A stretch of DNA of 64,000 bases from Streptomyces sp. CHD11. Lineage in GTDB: Bacteria; Actinomycetota; Actinomycetes; Streptomycetales; Streptomycetaceae. The stretch lies in contig NZ_JABTTS010000003.1 of assembly GCF_018638295.1 (NCBI RefSeq), positions 186,001 through 250,000 on the forward strand, given 5' to 3'. Below, piece by piece: positions 1 through 7,685 of the stretch; position 1 is the first letter of the stretch; each line of letters begins with the position of its first letter. The position numbers were made by a program, and so were the translations under genes. The notes under the pieces were generated by a model. The model was not told where the DNA came from. It saw only the letters and a list, made by a program, of their open reading frames with translations, and made no database searches.

Positions 1-2
1 GA

Positions 3-458
3 AACGGCGTCTCGTGCCTGGTCGATGTCCGGTCGTTCCCTTCGTCCAGGAAGTACCCGCAGTGGAACCGGTCGGCCGTCGTCGACGCCTTGCCACCCGA
101 CATCGCATACCGCTGGATCCCCGAGCTGGGTGGCCGCCGTCACACGCCCAAGGGCGTACCCAGCGTGAACGGCGGGTGGCAGGTCAAGGCCTTCCGTGAC
201 TACGCCGACTACATGGGCACCGAAGCGTTCACGAAAGGGCTTGCCGAACTCCGGGGACTGGCCCGGCACGGGCGGCCCGCGATCATGTGCAGTGAAGCGG
301 TGCCGTGGCGGTGCCATCGGCGGCTGATCACGGACGCGTTGATCGTCTCCGGTGTGGACGTCGTGCACATCATGTCGGGCACGTCGGCGAAGCCGGCCGT
401 CCTGACACCGCATGCCCGCGTCGACAACGGATCTCTGACCTATCCCCCGCCCCGGTGA
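3..458 (+). CDS. DUF488 domain protein, 5' end outside window
   Basis: The reading frame is open from the window edge, so the true start lies upstream. From base 3 it reads NGVSCLVDVRSFPSSRKYPQ, the conserved early DUF488 block (a Val-Asp-Val-Arg strand followed by a Ser-Arg-Lys segment). Later come a GG-R-H-T loop (about residue 43) and a Cys-Ser-Glu ... Trp-Arg-Cys-His-Arg-Arg block near residue 100, the hallmark of the family's second half. DUF488 proteins are small cytoplasmic proteins of unsettled function. The first ATG inside the window (base 90) would cut off the conserved N-terminal motif, so it is not the start. Confidence 0.85.
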   Translation, partial: NGVSCLVDVRSFPSSRKYPQWNRSAVVDALPPDIAYRWIPELGGRRHTPKGVPSVNGGWQVKAFRDYADYMGTEAFTKGLAELRGLARHGRPAIMCSEAVPWRCHRRLITDALIVSGVDVVHIMSGTSAKPAVLTPHARVDNGSLTYPPPR

Positions 459-915
459 CGCCCTGTACGCACCTGGTCGGAGGCGTCCGGTCAGCCGCCG
501 GGGCCGGCTGAAGGCGTGTCCCCGTTCTGTGCCTGCCGGGCGCGCTCCGCGAGCACCGGGGCCAGGTCCCGGCCCCCGTCCTCGTCGATGCCGCCGCTGT
601 CCGTGGCGACGGGTGACGGTCGGCGGGTCGCGCACACCCGGCCCCGCGTCACCGTCCCGTTGCCACCCTGTGGAGCGCGACGACGGGACGACGAGAGAGA
701 CGTCACAGCCGGGACCGGCCCGGACGGAGCCGCCGCCCCCGTCCGGGCCGGTCCGGGCACGCACCGGGCGCGGTGCGTCCGCTGTGCCGACGGTGATCCA
801 AAAGGACCGACGTGAGCGGGAAATTCCGTTTGGCACCGCATTGTGCGTACCTTTGTCGACTGACCTCGCACCCAGTGCCACGACATCGGGGACACGTCAC
901 ACCGATCGGAGACTC
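459..915. other. Intergenic stretch before the VanW gene
   Basis: This 457-base stretch has no gene I can support. A minus-strand open frame (about 895 to 491) ends in an acidic/basic tail but has no recognisable domain and no good ribosome site. The VanW frame could be extended upstream to base 529, but that extension is low-complexity Arg/Pro-rich sequence typical of a GC-rich shadow. The last ~100 bases are locally A/T-richer and probably hold the VanW promoter; no clear -35/-10 pair can be named. Confidence 0.4.
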
Positions 916-2661
916 ATGCGCCCTCACATACCGTCCGTCCCCCGGATGGCTGCTGTCCCGCCCGTCGCCTGGGCCGGGGGCGCTCTGACCGTCGGCGTCG
1001 GCGGGCTGTACCTCGCCGGACTGCTGCTCACGGGCGGTGAGATCGAGGCGGGCACCACGGTGCGAGGCGTGGACATCGGAGGTCTGTCCCGCACGGAGGC
1101 CGCCCAGAGGCTGGAGCGACAACTGCCGGCGACCGGTCCGGCGGAGCTGGCCGTGCGGGTCGGCGACCGCGAGGGCGCGGTCGACGCGCGGCAGGCGGGA
1201 CTGACCCATGACATCGGGGCCACCCTCGACCGGGCGGCATCCACCGGCGCCGATCCGGTCAGCGTGATCGGCGGGCTGTTCCGCTCGGGCGGTGACATCG
1301 AGCCGGTCGTGCGCACCGACCGGGACAAAGCCCGTACAGCCTTGGTGAAGCTGTCGGAGACACTCGACCAGAAGGTCCGTGACGGCGCCGTCTCCTTCAC
1401 CGACGGGCGGATCGAGCAGACCGCCCCGCGCACCGGGTACGCACTGGACGTGGAGGCCGCGGTCGACACCCTGCGCTCCGCCTTCCGGAGCGGGACGGGG
1501 GGTTCGGTGACAACGCTGCCCGCACGCGATGACGAACCGAAGGTCACGTCGGAGGAGGTACGGCGCGCGGTGCGCGAGTTCGCGCGGCCGGCGATGTCCG
1601 CTCCGGTCACACTCAGCGCCGCCGGTGAGCGGTTCACCCTCACCCCGGCCGTGCTGGGCAAGCACCTGACACTGCGGCCGGACGCCAACGGCAGACTCAC
1701 GCCGAAGCTCGACAGCGCGGGCCTGCGTACCGCGCCCGCGGTGGCGGACGCCCTGGACAAGCTGCCCGCCACGCCCCAAAACGCCCGGTTGGGGGCCGAC
1801 GGCAACTCAGTGGCGGTGACCGCCGACGCCAGGGTCGGCGTGCAGGTCACCGACAAGGCCCTGGGCAAGGCCGTACTGCCCCTGCTCACCGGGTCGGGCA
1901 CCGCCGCCCGCACCGGCGACGTGGAGACACGAAGGATCCAGCCGGAGATCACCCGGGAGAACGCGTCGCGTCTGGGGCTGACCGAGAAGATGTCCTCCTT
2001 CACCGTCGACTTCGAGCCTGCCGCCTACCGCACGACGAACGTGGGCCGGGCGGTGGACCTCATCAACGGCTCCGTCGTCATGCCGGACGAGAACTGGAGC
2101 TTCAACCGCACGGTCGGCGAGCGCACCCGGGCCAACGGTTTCGTGGACGGCATCATGATCTACGACGACCAGTACACCAAGGCGCCCGGCGGCGGCGTCT
2201 CGGCCGTGGCCACCACGGTCTTCAACGCGATGTTCTTCGCCGGCGTCAAGCCCGTCGAGTACGGCGCCCACTCGTTCTACATCGAGCGCTACCCCGAGGG
2301 CCGTGAGGCGACGGTCGCCTGGGGCAGCCTCGACCTGAGGTTCACCAACGACTCCGGCAAGGCGATCTACATCCAGGCCGAGTCCACCGACACGTCGGTG
2401 ACCATCACCTTCCTCGGCACGAAGAAGTACGACGAGATCACGTCGGCCAAGGGGCCGCGTACCAATCTCCAGCAGCCTGCCGAGAGGGTGAGCACCGACG
2501 AGCAGTGCGTGCCACAGACCCCGCTCGAGGGTTTCGACGTCACCGTGGAGCGGGTCTTCCGTGACGGCGGCCGGGAAGTGAGGCGTGAGCCCTTCCGCAC
2601 GCGCTACACCCCGCGCGACGAGATCCTCTGCGAGGAGGCGCCCTCCGCGGGAAACGGGTGA
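916..2661 (+). CDS. VanW family, membrane-anchored wall protein
   Basis: This 581-residue protein has one N-terminal membrane segment (about residues 15-38), so most of it should lie outside the membrane. Two copies of the peptidoglycan-binding-like module found in YoaR/VanW proteins follow (about 55-170 and 210-290). The VanW domain covers about 365-490, including the N-W-S-F-N and A-P-G-G-G-V-S motifs. VanW was named from glycopeptide-resistance clusters but its biochemical role is unknown; a cell-wall role is inferred. The start at 916 was chosen because GGAG lies just upstream and the membrane segment follows directly. No van resistance genes adjoin it, so the link to antibiotic resistance is weak. 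Confidence 0.88.
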   Translation: MRPHIPSVPRMAAVPPVAWAGGALTVGVGGLYLAGLLLTGGEIEAGTTVRGVDIGGLSRTEAAQRLERQLPATGPAELAVRVGDREGAVDARQAGLTHDIGATLDRAASTGADPVSVIGGLFRSGGDIEPVVRTDRDKARTALVKLSETLDQKVRDGAVSFTDGRIEQTAPRTGYALDVEAAVDTLRSAFRSGTGGSVTTLPARDDEPKVTSEEVRRAVREFARPAMSAPVTLSAAGERFTLTPAVLGKHLTLRPDANGRLTPKLDSAGLRTAPAVADALDKLPATPQNARLGADGNSVAVTADARVGVQVTDKALGKAVLPLLTGSGTAARTGDVETRRIQPEITRENASRLGLTEKMSSFTVDFEPAAYRTTNVGRAVDLINGSVVMPDENWSFNRTVGERTRANGFVDGIMIYDDQYTKAPGGGVSAVATTVFNAMFFAGVKPVEYGAHSFYIERYPEGREATVAWGSLDLRFTNDSGKAIYIQAESTDTSVTITFLGTKKYDEITSAKGPRTNLQQPAERVSTDEQCVPQTPLEGFDVTVERVFRDGGREVRREPFRTRYTPRDEILCEEAPSAGNG

Positions 2662-2710
2662 ATTCCCGGCCGGCCGGGAATAGCGGGGAACGTCCTTCGT
2701 TGATCACAGC

Positions 2711-3601
2711 ATGACTTCTGAGACGCGCGAGGTTTTCGGACAGGTCGGCATCTGGAGCAGTGCGCTGCACAGGTCGCGGGTGGACGAGGCGGGGAAGGCG
2801 GCGATCGCTGACGCGGTCGCCGAGCTCGAAGGACTCGGATTCGGCACACTCTGGATCGGAGGCAGCCCCTCCCCCGGCGACGCGGCGGCCGTCGTGGAGG
2901 CCACCCGCACGGTCACCGTGGCCACCGGCATCCTCAGCATCTGGGACCACCCCGCCGAGGAGGTGGCGGCGCGGGTCGCGGCGATCGACGCGCGGGCGCG
3001 CGGGCGGTTCGTCCTCGGCCTCGGTGTGAGCCACGGCCCGATGGTGCCGCAGTACGCGAAGCCCTACAGCGCGATGGTGGCCTACCTCGACGCACTGGAC
3101 GCCGCCGCTCCGCCCGTGCCCGACGGACAGCGGGTCCTCGCGGCGCTCGGCCCGAAGATGCTGAAGCTGGCGGCCGGACGGGCGCGGGGCGCACACCCCT
3201 ATCTCGTCACCACCGAGCACACGGCGGAGGCACGCGCGGCGCTCGGCCCCGAGGCGCTGCTCGCGCCTGAGCTGTCGGTCGTGCTCGACACCGACCTCGA
3301 CCGGGCCCGGACGACCGCGCGGAACATGCTGGGGATGTACCTCCGACTGCCCAACTACACCGACAATCTTCTGCGCCTTGGGTTCACGGAGAGTGATTTC
3401 GACGGTGGGGGCAGCACCCGTCTCCTCGACGCCCTGTTCGCCCTGGGCGACGCCGAGCGCGTGAGGGCCCGTACGCGCGAGTACCTGGACGCCGGCGCCG
3501 ACCACGTCGCGCTGCAGGTGCTCACCGCCGACGAGGGTGGTGCCGGCCTGCCGCGCGCCGAATGGCGTCGGCTGGCCGGGGTCTTCTCCGACGAGCTGTA
3601 G
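2711..3601 (+). CDS. LLM-class F420/flavin-dependent oxidoreductase
   Basis: A 296-residue luciferase-like monooxygenase (LLM) family protein, of the subgroup labelled TIGR03620-type F420-dependent oxidoreductases. The TIM-barrel strands are visible: a G-x-G-T-L-W-I-G-G strand near residue 40, A-T-G-I-L-S-I-W near 75 and R-F-V-L-G-L-G-V-S-H near 98, with the last containing the conserved Gly-x-Gly cofactor region. Such enzymes move hydride between F420 or FMN and an organic substrate; the substrate cannot be told here. The upstream region has no strong ribosome site. The gene converges on the XRE-cupin regulator with only 15 bases between the stop codons. Confidence 0.85.
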   Translation: MTSETREVFGQVGIWSSALHRSRVDEAGKAAIADAVAELEGLGFGTLWIGGSPSPGDAAAVVEATRTVTVATGILSIWDHPAEEVAARVAAIDARARGRFVLGLGVSHGPMVPQYAKPYSAMVAYLDALDAAAPPVPDGQRVLAALGPKMLKLAAGRARGAHPYLVTTEHTAEARAALGPEALLAPELSVVLDTDLDRARTTARNMLGMYLRLPNYTDNLLRLGFTESDFDGGGSTRLLDALFALGDAERVRARTREYLDAGADHVALQVLTADEGGAGLPRAEWRRLAGVFSDEL

Positions 3602-3616
3602 CGGCAGCTTCAGCGT

Positions 3617-4285
3617 TCAGCGGGTCTTCCCGGCGGCGGGTGGCGACGCGGCCCCGTCGTCCGCGGACGTACGCGGTTCACGGCCGCCCCGGGGCTCGGG
3701 GCGGCTGGTGGGGTCGGTGCGCAGGTGTGCGCGCATCCCCTGGAGACCGAAGAGGATGAGGAGTTCCACCGCGCCTCCGTCGGCGCTGCCCAGCCAGTGC
3801 GGTACCGACGTGTCGAACTCGGCCGCCTCCCCCGGTGACAGTGTCAGGTCTCGTTCACCGGCCACGAGCCGCAGGCGGCCGTTGAGCACGTACAGCCACT
3901 CGAAGCCTTCGTGGGTCTGCGGGGTCGGTTCGAGCGGTTCCGGCCGGGCCGGAATGATCATCTTGAAGGCGTGCACCCCGCCCGGCCTGCGGGAGAGCGG
4001 CACAAAGGTCATCCCGAACCGATGGAGCGGCTTGAGGTGGATCCGCGGGTCGCCGGTTCGCGGAGCACCGACAAGATCGTCCAGCGGGACGTCGTAGGTA
4101 CGGGCCAGAGGCAGCAGCAGCTCCAGGGTCGCACGACGCTGCCCGCTCTCCAGCCGGGAGAGGGTGCTCTCCGAGACGCCGGTCGTCGCCGCGAGGTCGG
4201 CGAGCGTGATTCCACGCTCACGGCGCAGTGCACGCAGCCGTGGCCCCACCGCGTCGAGTACGTCCTCGTCCGTCCTGCGGTCCAT
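3617..4285 (-). CDS. XRE-family regulator with C-terminal cupin domain
   Basis: This 222-residue transcription regulator has an N-terminal helix-turn-helix (residues ~12-66, with the recognition stretch S-E-S-T-L-S-R-L-E-S-G) and a C-terminal cupin (about 105-180, containing H-E-G-F-E-W and the second motif with P-H-W). Members bind DNA through the HTH and usually sense a small ligand in the cupin barrel, often controlling an adjacent transporter or oxidoreductase. The start was set at 4285, where M-D-R-R begins directly before the HTH; the frame stays open far upstream but without family similarity. It converges on the LLM oxidoreductase. A decayed gene of the same architecture lies at 15.2 kb. 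Confidence 0.88.
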   Translation of the reverse strand: MDRRTDEDVLDAVGPRLRALRRERGITLADLAATTGVSESTLSRLESGQRRATLELLLPLARTYDVPLDDLVGAPRTGDPRIHLKPLHRFGMTFVPLSRRPGGVHAFKMIIPARPEPLEPTPQTHEGFEWLYVLNGRLRLVAGERDLTLSPGEAAEFDTSVPHWLGSADGGAVELLILFGLQGMRAHLRTDPTSRPEPRGGREPRTSADDGAASPPAAGKTR

Positions 4286-4522
4286 CGCGCCATCTTGCCA
4301 TAACCGCAAGGTTCCGTGCCAGGACAGCCGGGCCCTCGAAGACTGAGTGCAGGCCGGTACGAGGGTTCGCGGGGAGCGGCTGCCCGCGGTCGCGCCGGGG
4401 ACCGCGGACACGATCCGTTCGGGCGGCGTGGCCAGGCCGATCCTGTCCCCGCCCTGTCCCCGCCGGGGACTCGCCCACGTCGTGTCCGGCCGACCGCCGA
4501 TACGCCGTCCCGAGGAGACAAA

Positions 4523-4758
4523 ATGATGATCACCACGGCACGGCCGTTTCCGCCACGGCGACGCTTCGGCCGGTACGCACGCACGCCGGCGATCTGCGCG
4601 CTCACCCTCCTCCTCACGATCGGCGCGGCGGCCTGTTCCGCTCCGCCGGCCGCCGACGCTCCCTCCCATACCTCCGTCACTCAGGGCGACCCCCGGTTCG
4701 AGAAGACCTTCCGCCATGAGTTCGCCGACATCGACGGTGTCCGGATGCACTACGTGGA
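4523..4758 (+). pseudogene. Truncated alpha/beta-hydrolase lipoprotein (5' fragment)
   Basis: A good ribosome site (GAGGAGA) precedes ATG 4523. The frame encodes a lipoprotein signal (hydrophobic run ending A-A-A-C at Cys38) and then F-A-D-I-D-G-V-R-M-H-Y-V, the opening strand of secreted alpha/beta-hydrolases (epoxide-hydrolase/haloperoxidase type). After about residue 78 the similarity stops abruptly. The frame runs on through unrelated Arg/His-rich sequence to a stop at 4861, so the HG-x-G oxyanion motif and the whole catalytic core are missing. The breakpoint abuts the promoter region of the glycosidase at 4996. This reads as the remnant of a deletion or rearrangement rather than a functional gene. 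Confidence 0.7.
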
Positions 4759-4811
4759 CCGACGAGCCCGTGTCCGTCACACGCACCGCTGCGTCACACG
4801 CACTGCGCTTT

Positions 4812-4823
4812 CTAACGTTGCAC
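4812..4823. promoter_or_regulatory. Degenerate operator half (AACGTT core)
   Basis: CTAACGTTGCAC shares the AACGTTG core of the better operator at 4880-4891, 68 bases downstream, and of the sites before both GH92 genes. It is a weaker match and may be a secondary site or chance. Confidence 0.3.
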
Positions 4824-4879
4824 AGACCCTTCAGGTACGGCCCCGGCCTGTGGCAGTCTGAGCCGGACGGCCCGTGGCC

Positions 4880-4891
4880 GACAACGTTGGC
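4880..4891. promoter_or_regulatory. Shared operator GACAACGTTGGC upstream of glycosidase
   Basis: GACAACGTTGGC matches the perfect palindrome GACAACGTTGTC (61367-61378) at 11 of 12 positions. It sits 104 bases before the glycosidase start at 4996. Palindromes with a central CG are typical of LacI-family operators. The same motif precedes both GH92 genes, so common control is inferred. Confidence 0.55.
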
Positions 4892-4930
4892 AGTGAGCGG
4901 CTTCCAGGCGTTCGGGCAGCGTCTGCCCAC

Positions 4931-4978
4931 TCGTCCTCGCGGTCGTCCTCGCGGTCGTTCCCGCGCTCGTTCCCGCAG
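4931..4978 (+). repeat. Four tandem 12-bp repeats in the glycosidase leader
   Basis: There are four head-to-tail 12-mers: TCGTCCTCGCGG twice, TCGTTCCCGCGC, then TCGTTCCCGCAG. They end immediately before the ribosome site (AGAAGGAG) of the gene at 4996. The first two copies are identical and the last two differ from them by a few transitions. They would lie in the untranslated leader of the mRNA. Confidence 0.75.
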
Positions 4979-4995
4979 GCAGAAGGAGTTCTCGC

Positions 4996-7497
4996 ATGGA
5001 CCTCGATCGTCGGCGGATTCTTCACGGTGGCGCCGCGGTTCTCGGCTCGGTGGCCCTGGGCACCTCGTCGCCGGCCGGCGCGGCCGCACGGGTGAGTGGA
5101 CCGGGCGGCCCTTCCAGCACGATGCCGGCGGCCGGCGGGCGGCCGGCCGCGACGGCGTTCTACCCGCCGGCCGGCGCCGGAACGGCATTCCTCGACCACC
5201 GGGCACTGCTCGGAGATCTGCCGGAGGCCGAGTGGTACGAGGCGAACATCCCCTTCGTCGACCTGCCCGACACCGTCATCCGGGACACCTACTACTACCG
5301 CTGGCGCGTGGTCAAGCACGCTCTCAAGTACACCGGAGCGCGGGAGGGCTGGATCCTCTCGGAGTTCCTGGGTCCGGTCGGCTACTCCGCGCCGCACGGC
5401 GGAATCGTCGCCGCCGCCGCTCATCACATCCGCGAGGCCCGCTGGCTGCGCGACCACCGCTATCTCGACGACTACATCGGCTACTGGCTGCGCGGCAGCG
5501 GCTCGGGCCCCAAGCCCGCCACGGACTTCCTCAACAAGAACACCACCGACTGGGCCCACCAGTACTCCTTCTGGATCGCGGATGCCGTCGTGGCCCGGGC
5601 CTCGACGGACGGCAGATGGCAGCACGCAGTGAATCTGCTTCCCGAACTGGACCGCCAGTGGCAGGGATGGGCCCCGCAGTTCGACGAGGAAGCCGGTCTC
5701 TACTGGCAGACGCCCGTATGGGACGCGATGGAGTACACCGCGAGTTCCTACCAGAGCGACGATCCGTATCACGGTGGCGACGGATTCCGCCCGACGCTCA
5801 ACGCCTACCAGTACGGCGACGCCAGGGCGATCGCCGCGCTCCTCCGCCACCGTGGACGCGGGGGCGACGACGCGAGGGCCGACCACTACGACGCCCGCGC
5901 CCGAGCTCTGCGGACCCGTCAGGAGCGCCTGTTGTGGGACGAGGAGGACCAGTTCTACAAGCACGTCATGCGTGACGGCAATCCCGGACGGCGCAGACTC
6001 GCCGACCGGGAGCAGATCGGATTCCTGCCCTGGTACTTCCACATGGCACCGGCGCGGAACGCGGCGGCGTGGGCGCAACTGCGCGACCCGCAGGGGTTCG
6101 CCGCGCCGTTCGGCCCGACGACGGTGGAACGGCGCAGCCCCTGGTTCATGCACGAGGCGCTCGATGGCTGCTGCCGCTGGAACGGTCCGAGCTGGCCGTT
6201 CGCCACCAGCCAGACGCTCACCGCCCTGGCCAACCTCCTCATCGACTACCCCGCCCAGTCCCACGTCGACCGCACCGACTACTACGCCGTGCTCCGCGCC
6301 TACGCATCGACCCACCGGAAGAACGGCACGCCGTACGTCGCCGAGGCGCACCACCCCGACGAGGACCGCTGGATGTACGACAGCCGCGGACACAGTGAGG
6401 ACTACCACCACTCCACCTTCAACGACCTGGTCCTCTCCGGACTGTTGGGCATCCGGTCCCGGCCCGGTACCACCGTCGCCGTCGCGCCGCTCGCGCCGCT
6501 CGACTGGGATCACTTCGCCGTGGAGAACCTCCCCTACCACGGGCACAACCTCAGCGTGCTCTGGGACCGCGACGGCCGGCGCTACGGACACGGAGCCGGG
6601 CTGACCGTGTGGCTGAACGGCCGCCGCGTACATCAGCAGGCCGACCTGACGCCGGTGACGCTGGACGTGGGCGGGACCGTGGAGCACGTCCTGCCCCACG
6701 AGGTGGACGACCTGGCCAACGTCGGACAGGAGGGACATCCGCTCGCGCGCGCTTCGTACACCTTCCCCCTCGACAGTCCCGCCAAGGCGATCGACGGGCA
6801 GGACCTGCACATCGATACACCGTCGTCACGGTGGACCACCTACGGCAGCCCGAACGGCAGCGACTGGCTCACGGTGGACTTCGGGGTCCCCACACCCGTG
6901 TCGGACCTCCGGATCTCGTTCTACGACGACGGCGGCGGTGTCCGCACCCCCGACTCCTTCGAGCTCCACTACCTGGGGCAGGGCGGCACGTGGCATCCCG
7001 TGCCCGGTCAACGACGTGTCCCCGAAACGCCCCGACGGGGCGTGCTCCACCGGATTCTCCTGGAGCGGGCCCTCACGACCACCGCCCTGAGGCTCACCGC
7101 CGTACGCGCCGACGGTGGTGCGGTGGGGGTGTCCGCCTGGCAGTCCTGGCGCACGGAGGACCCCCGGCTCGACGTCGCCATCGAGACACCGCCGGACGGC
7201 CTCGTCCCCGTGGAACCCGGCGAGCCCGTGGAGGTCACGACCACGGTCGGAGCACACGTCACGACCGTCGTCAGCCCGGAACTCCTCGTGCCCGAGGGCT
7301 GGAGGGCCGTCCCCCGGAACACCATCCGCCCCACCGCGGTCAAGGCCGGAAGGACGCTGCGCACGCGCTGGCTGGTGACGGCTCCCGCCGGACTCCCTCC
7401 GCGCCTGCCGCAGCCCCTGCGCCTGCTGGTCCGGTCGCGTGGCAAGGGGGCGGAGCACTTCGTCACCAGCGTCGTCAACCGGGCACAGGCGGGCTGA
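4996..7497 (+). CDS. Tat-exported MGH1-like glycosidase with discoidin-like domain
   Basis: This 833-residue secreted protein starts with a twin-arginine signal (R-R-R-I-L-H at residues 5-10 plus a hydrophobic run, cleavage after A-G-A-A-A near 30). The body (about 60-560) is an (alpha/alpha)6-barrel glycosidase of the MGH1/GH63-like type, with stretches such as W-N-G-P-S-W-P and G-H-S-E-D-Y-H-H-S-T-F-N-D. A discoidin/F5-8C-like carbohydrate-binding module follows (about 585-718), then an NEW3-like beta-sandwich tail (about 735-830). The exact CAZy family and substrate cannot be fixed by eye. Position before a GH92 gene and a shared operator suggest alpha-mannoside or related glycan breakdown. 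The AGAAGGAG ribosome site fits this start. Confidence 0.8.
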   Translation: MDLDRRRILHGGAAVLGSVALGTSSPAGAAARVSGPGGPSSTMPAAGGRPAATAFYPPAGAGTAFLDHRALLGDLPEAEWYEANIPFVDLPDTVIRDTYYYRWRVVKHALKYTGAREGWILSEFLGPVGYSAPHGGIVAAAAHHIREARWLRDHRYLDDYIGYWLRGSGSGPKPATDFLNKNTTDWAHQYSFWIADAVVARASTDGRWQHAVNLLPELDRQWQGWAPQFDEEAGLYWQTPVWDAMEYTASSYQSDDPYHGGDGFRPTLNAYQYGDARAIAALLRHRGRGGDDARADHYDARARALRTRQERLLWDEEDQFYKHVMRDGNPGRRRLADREQIGFLPWYFHMAPARNAAAWAQLRDPQGFAAPFGPTTVERRSPWFMHEALDGCCRWNGPSWPFATSQTLTALANLLIDYPAQSHVDRTDYYAVLRAYASTHRKNGTPYVAEAHHPDEDRWMYDSRGHSEDYHHSTFNDLVLSGLLGIRSRPGTTVAVAPLAPLDWDHFAVENLPYHGHNLSVLWDRDGRRYGHGAGLTVWLNGRRVHQQADLTPVTLDVGGTVEHVLPHEVDDLANVGQEGHPLARASYTFPLDSPAKAIDGQDLHIDTPSSRWTTYGSPNGSDWLTVDFGVPTPVSDLRISFYDDGGGVRTPDSFELHYLGQGGTWHPVPGQRRVPETPRRGVLHRILLERALTTTALRLTAVRADGGAVGVSAWQSWRTEDPRLDVAIETPPDGLVPVEPGEPVEVTTTVGAHVTTVVSPELLVPEGWRAVPRNTIRPTAVKAGRTLRTRWLVTAPAGLPPRLPQPLRLLVRSRGKGAEHFVTSVVNRAQAG

Positions 7498-7590
7498 GCC
7501 CCTCTCAGGGCGGCCGTGGCGATCACGAAGCCGGGGAACACGCCCGCCGTGGCTCACGCGCCCCGCGTACCGGGCGGCGCCACAGGTGTT

Positions 7591-7602
7591 GACAACGATG
7601 TC
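7591..7602. promoter_or_regulatory. Operator GACAACGATGTC upstream of GH92
   Basis: GACAACGATGTC differs by one base from the perfect palindrome GACAACGTTGTC found before the second GH92 gene (61367-61378). It starts 95 bases upstream of the GH92 start codon and overlaps a TTGACA (7589-7594) that could serve as a -35 element. Binding there would block transcription, as expected for a LacI-type repressor. Confidence 0.6.
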
Positions 7603-7685
7603 AGACGCGTGATCCAGTCCGGTTCCATCCAGCCGGGTCACGCCTTTGCGCTGCACCGACGGGTGCGGAACAGGAGACCGTTTCC

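Noticed and set aside
491..895. Minus-strand open frame between DUF488 and VanW
   Set aside because: No recognisable domain, no ribosome site, and the proposed VanW promoter lies in it. The acidic C-terminal part could be gene debris but cannot be supported.
916..2661. VanW gene as part of a vancomycin-resistance cluster
   Set aside because: No vanH, vanA, vanX, vanR or vanS neighbour. VanW proteins are common in Streptomyces outside resistance clusters.
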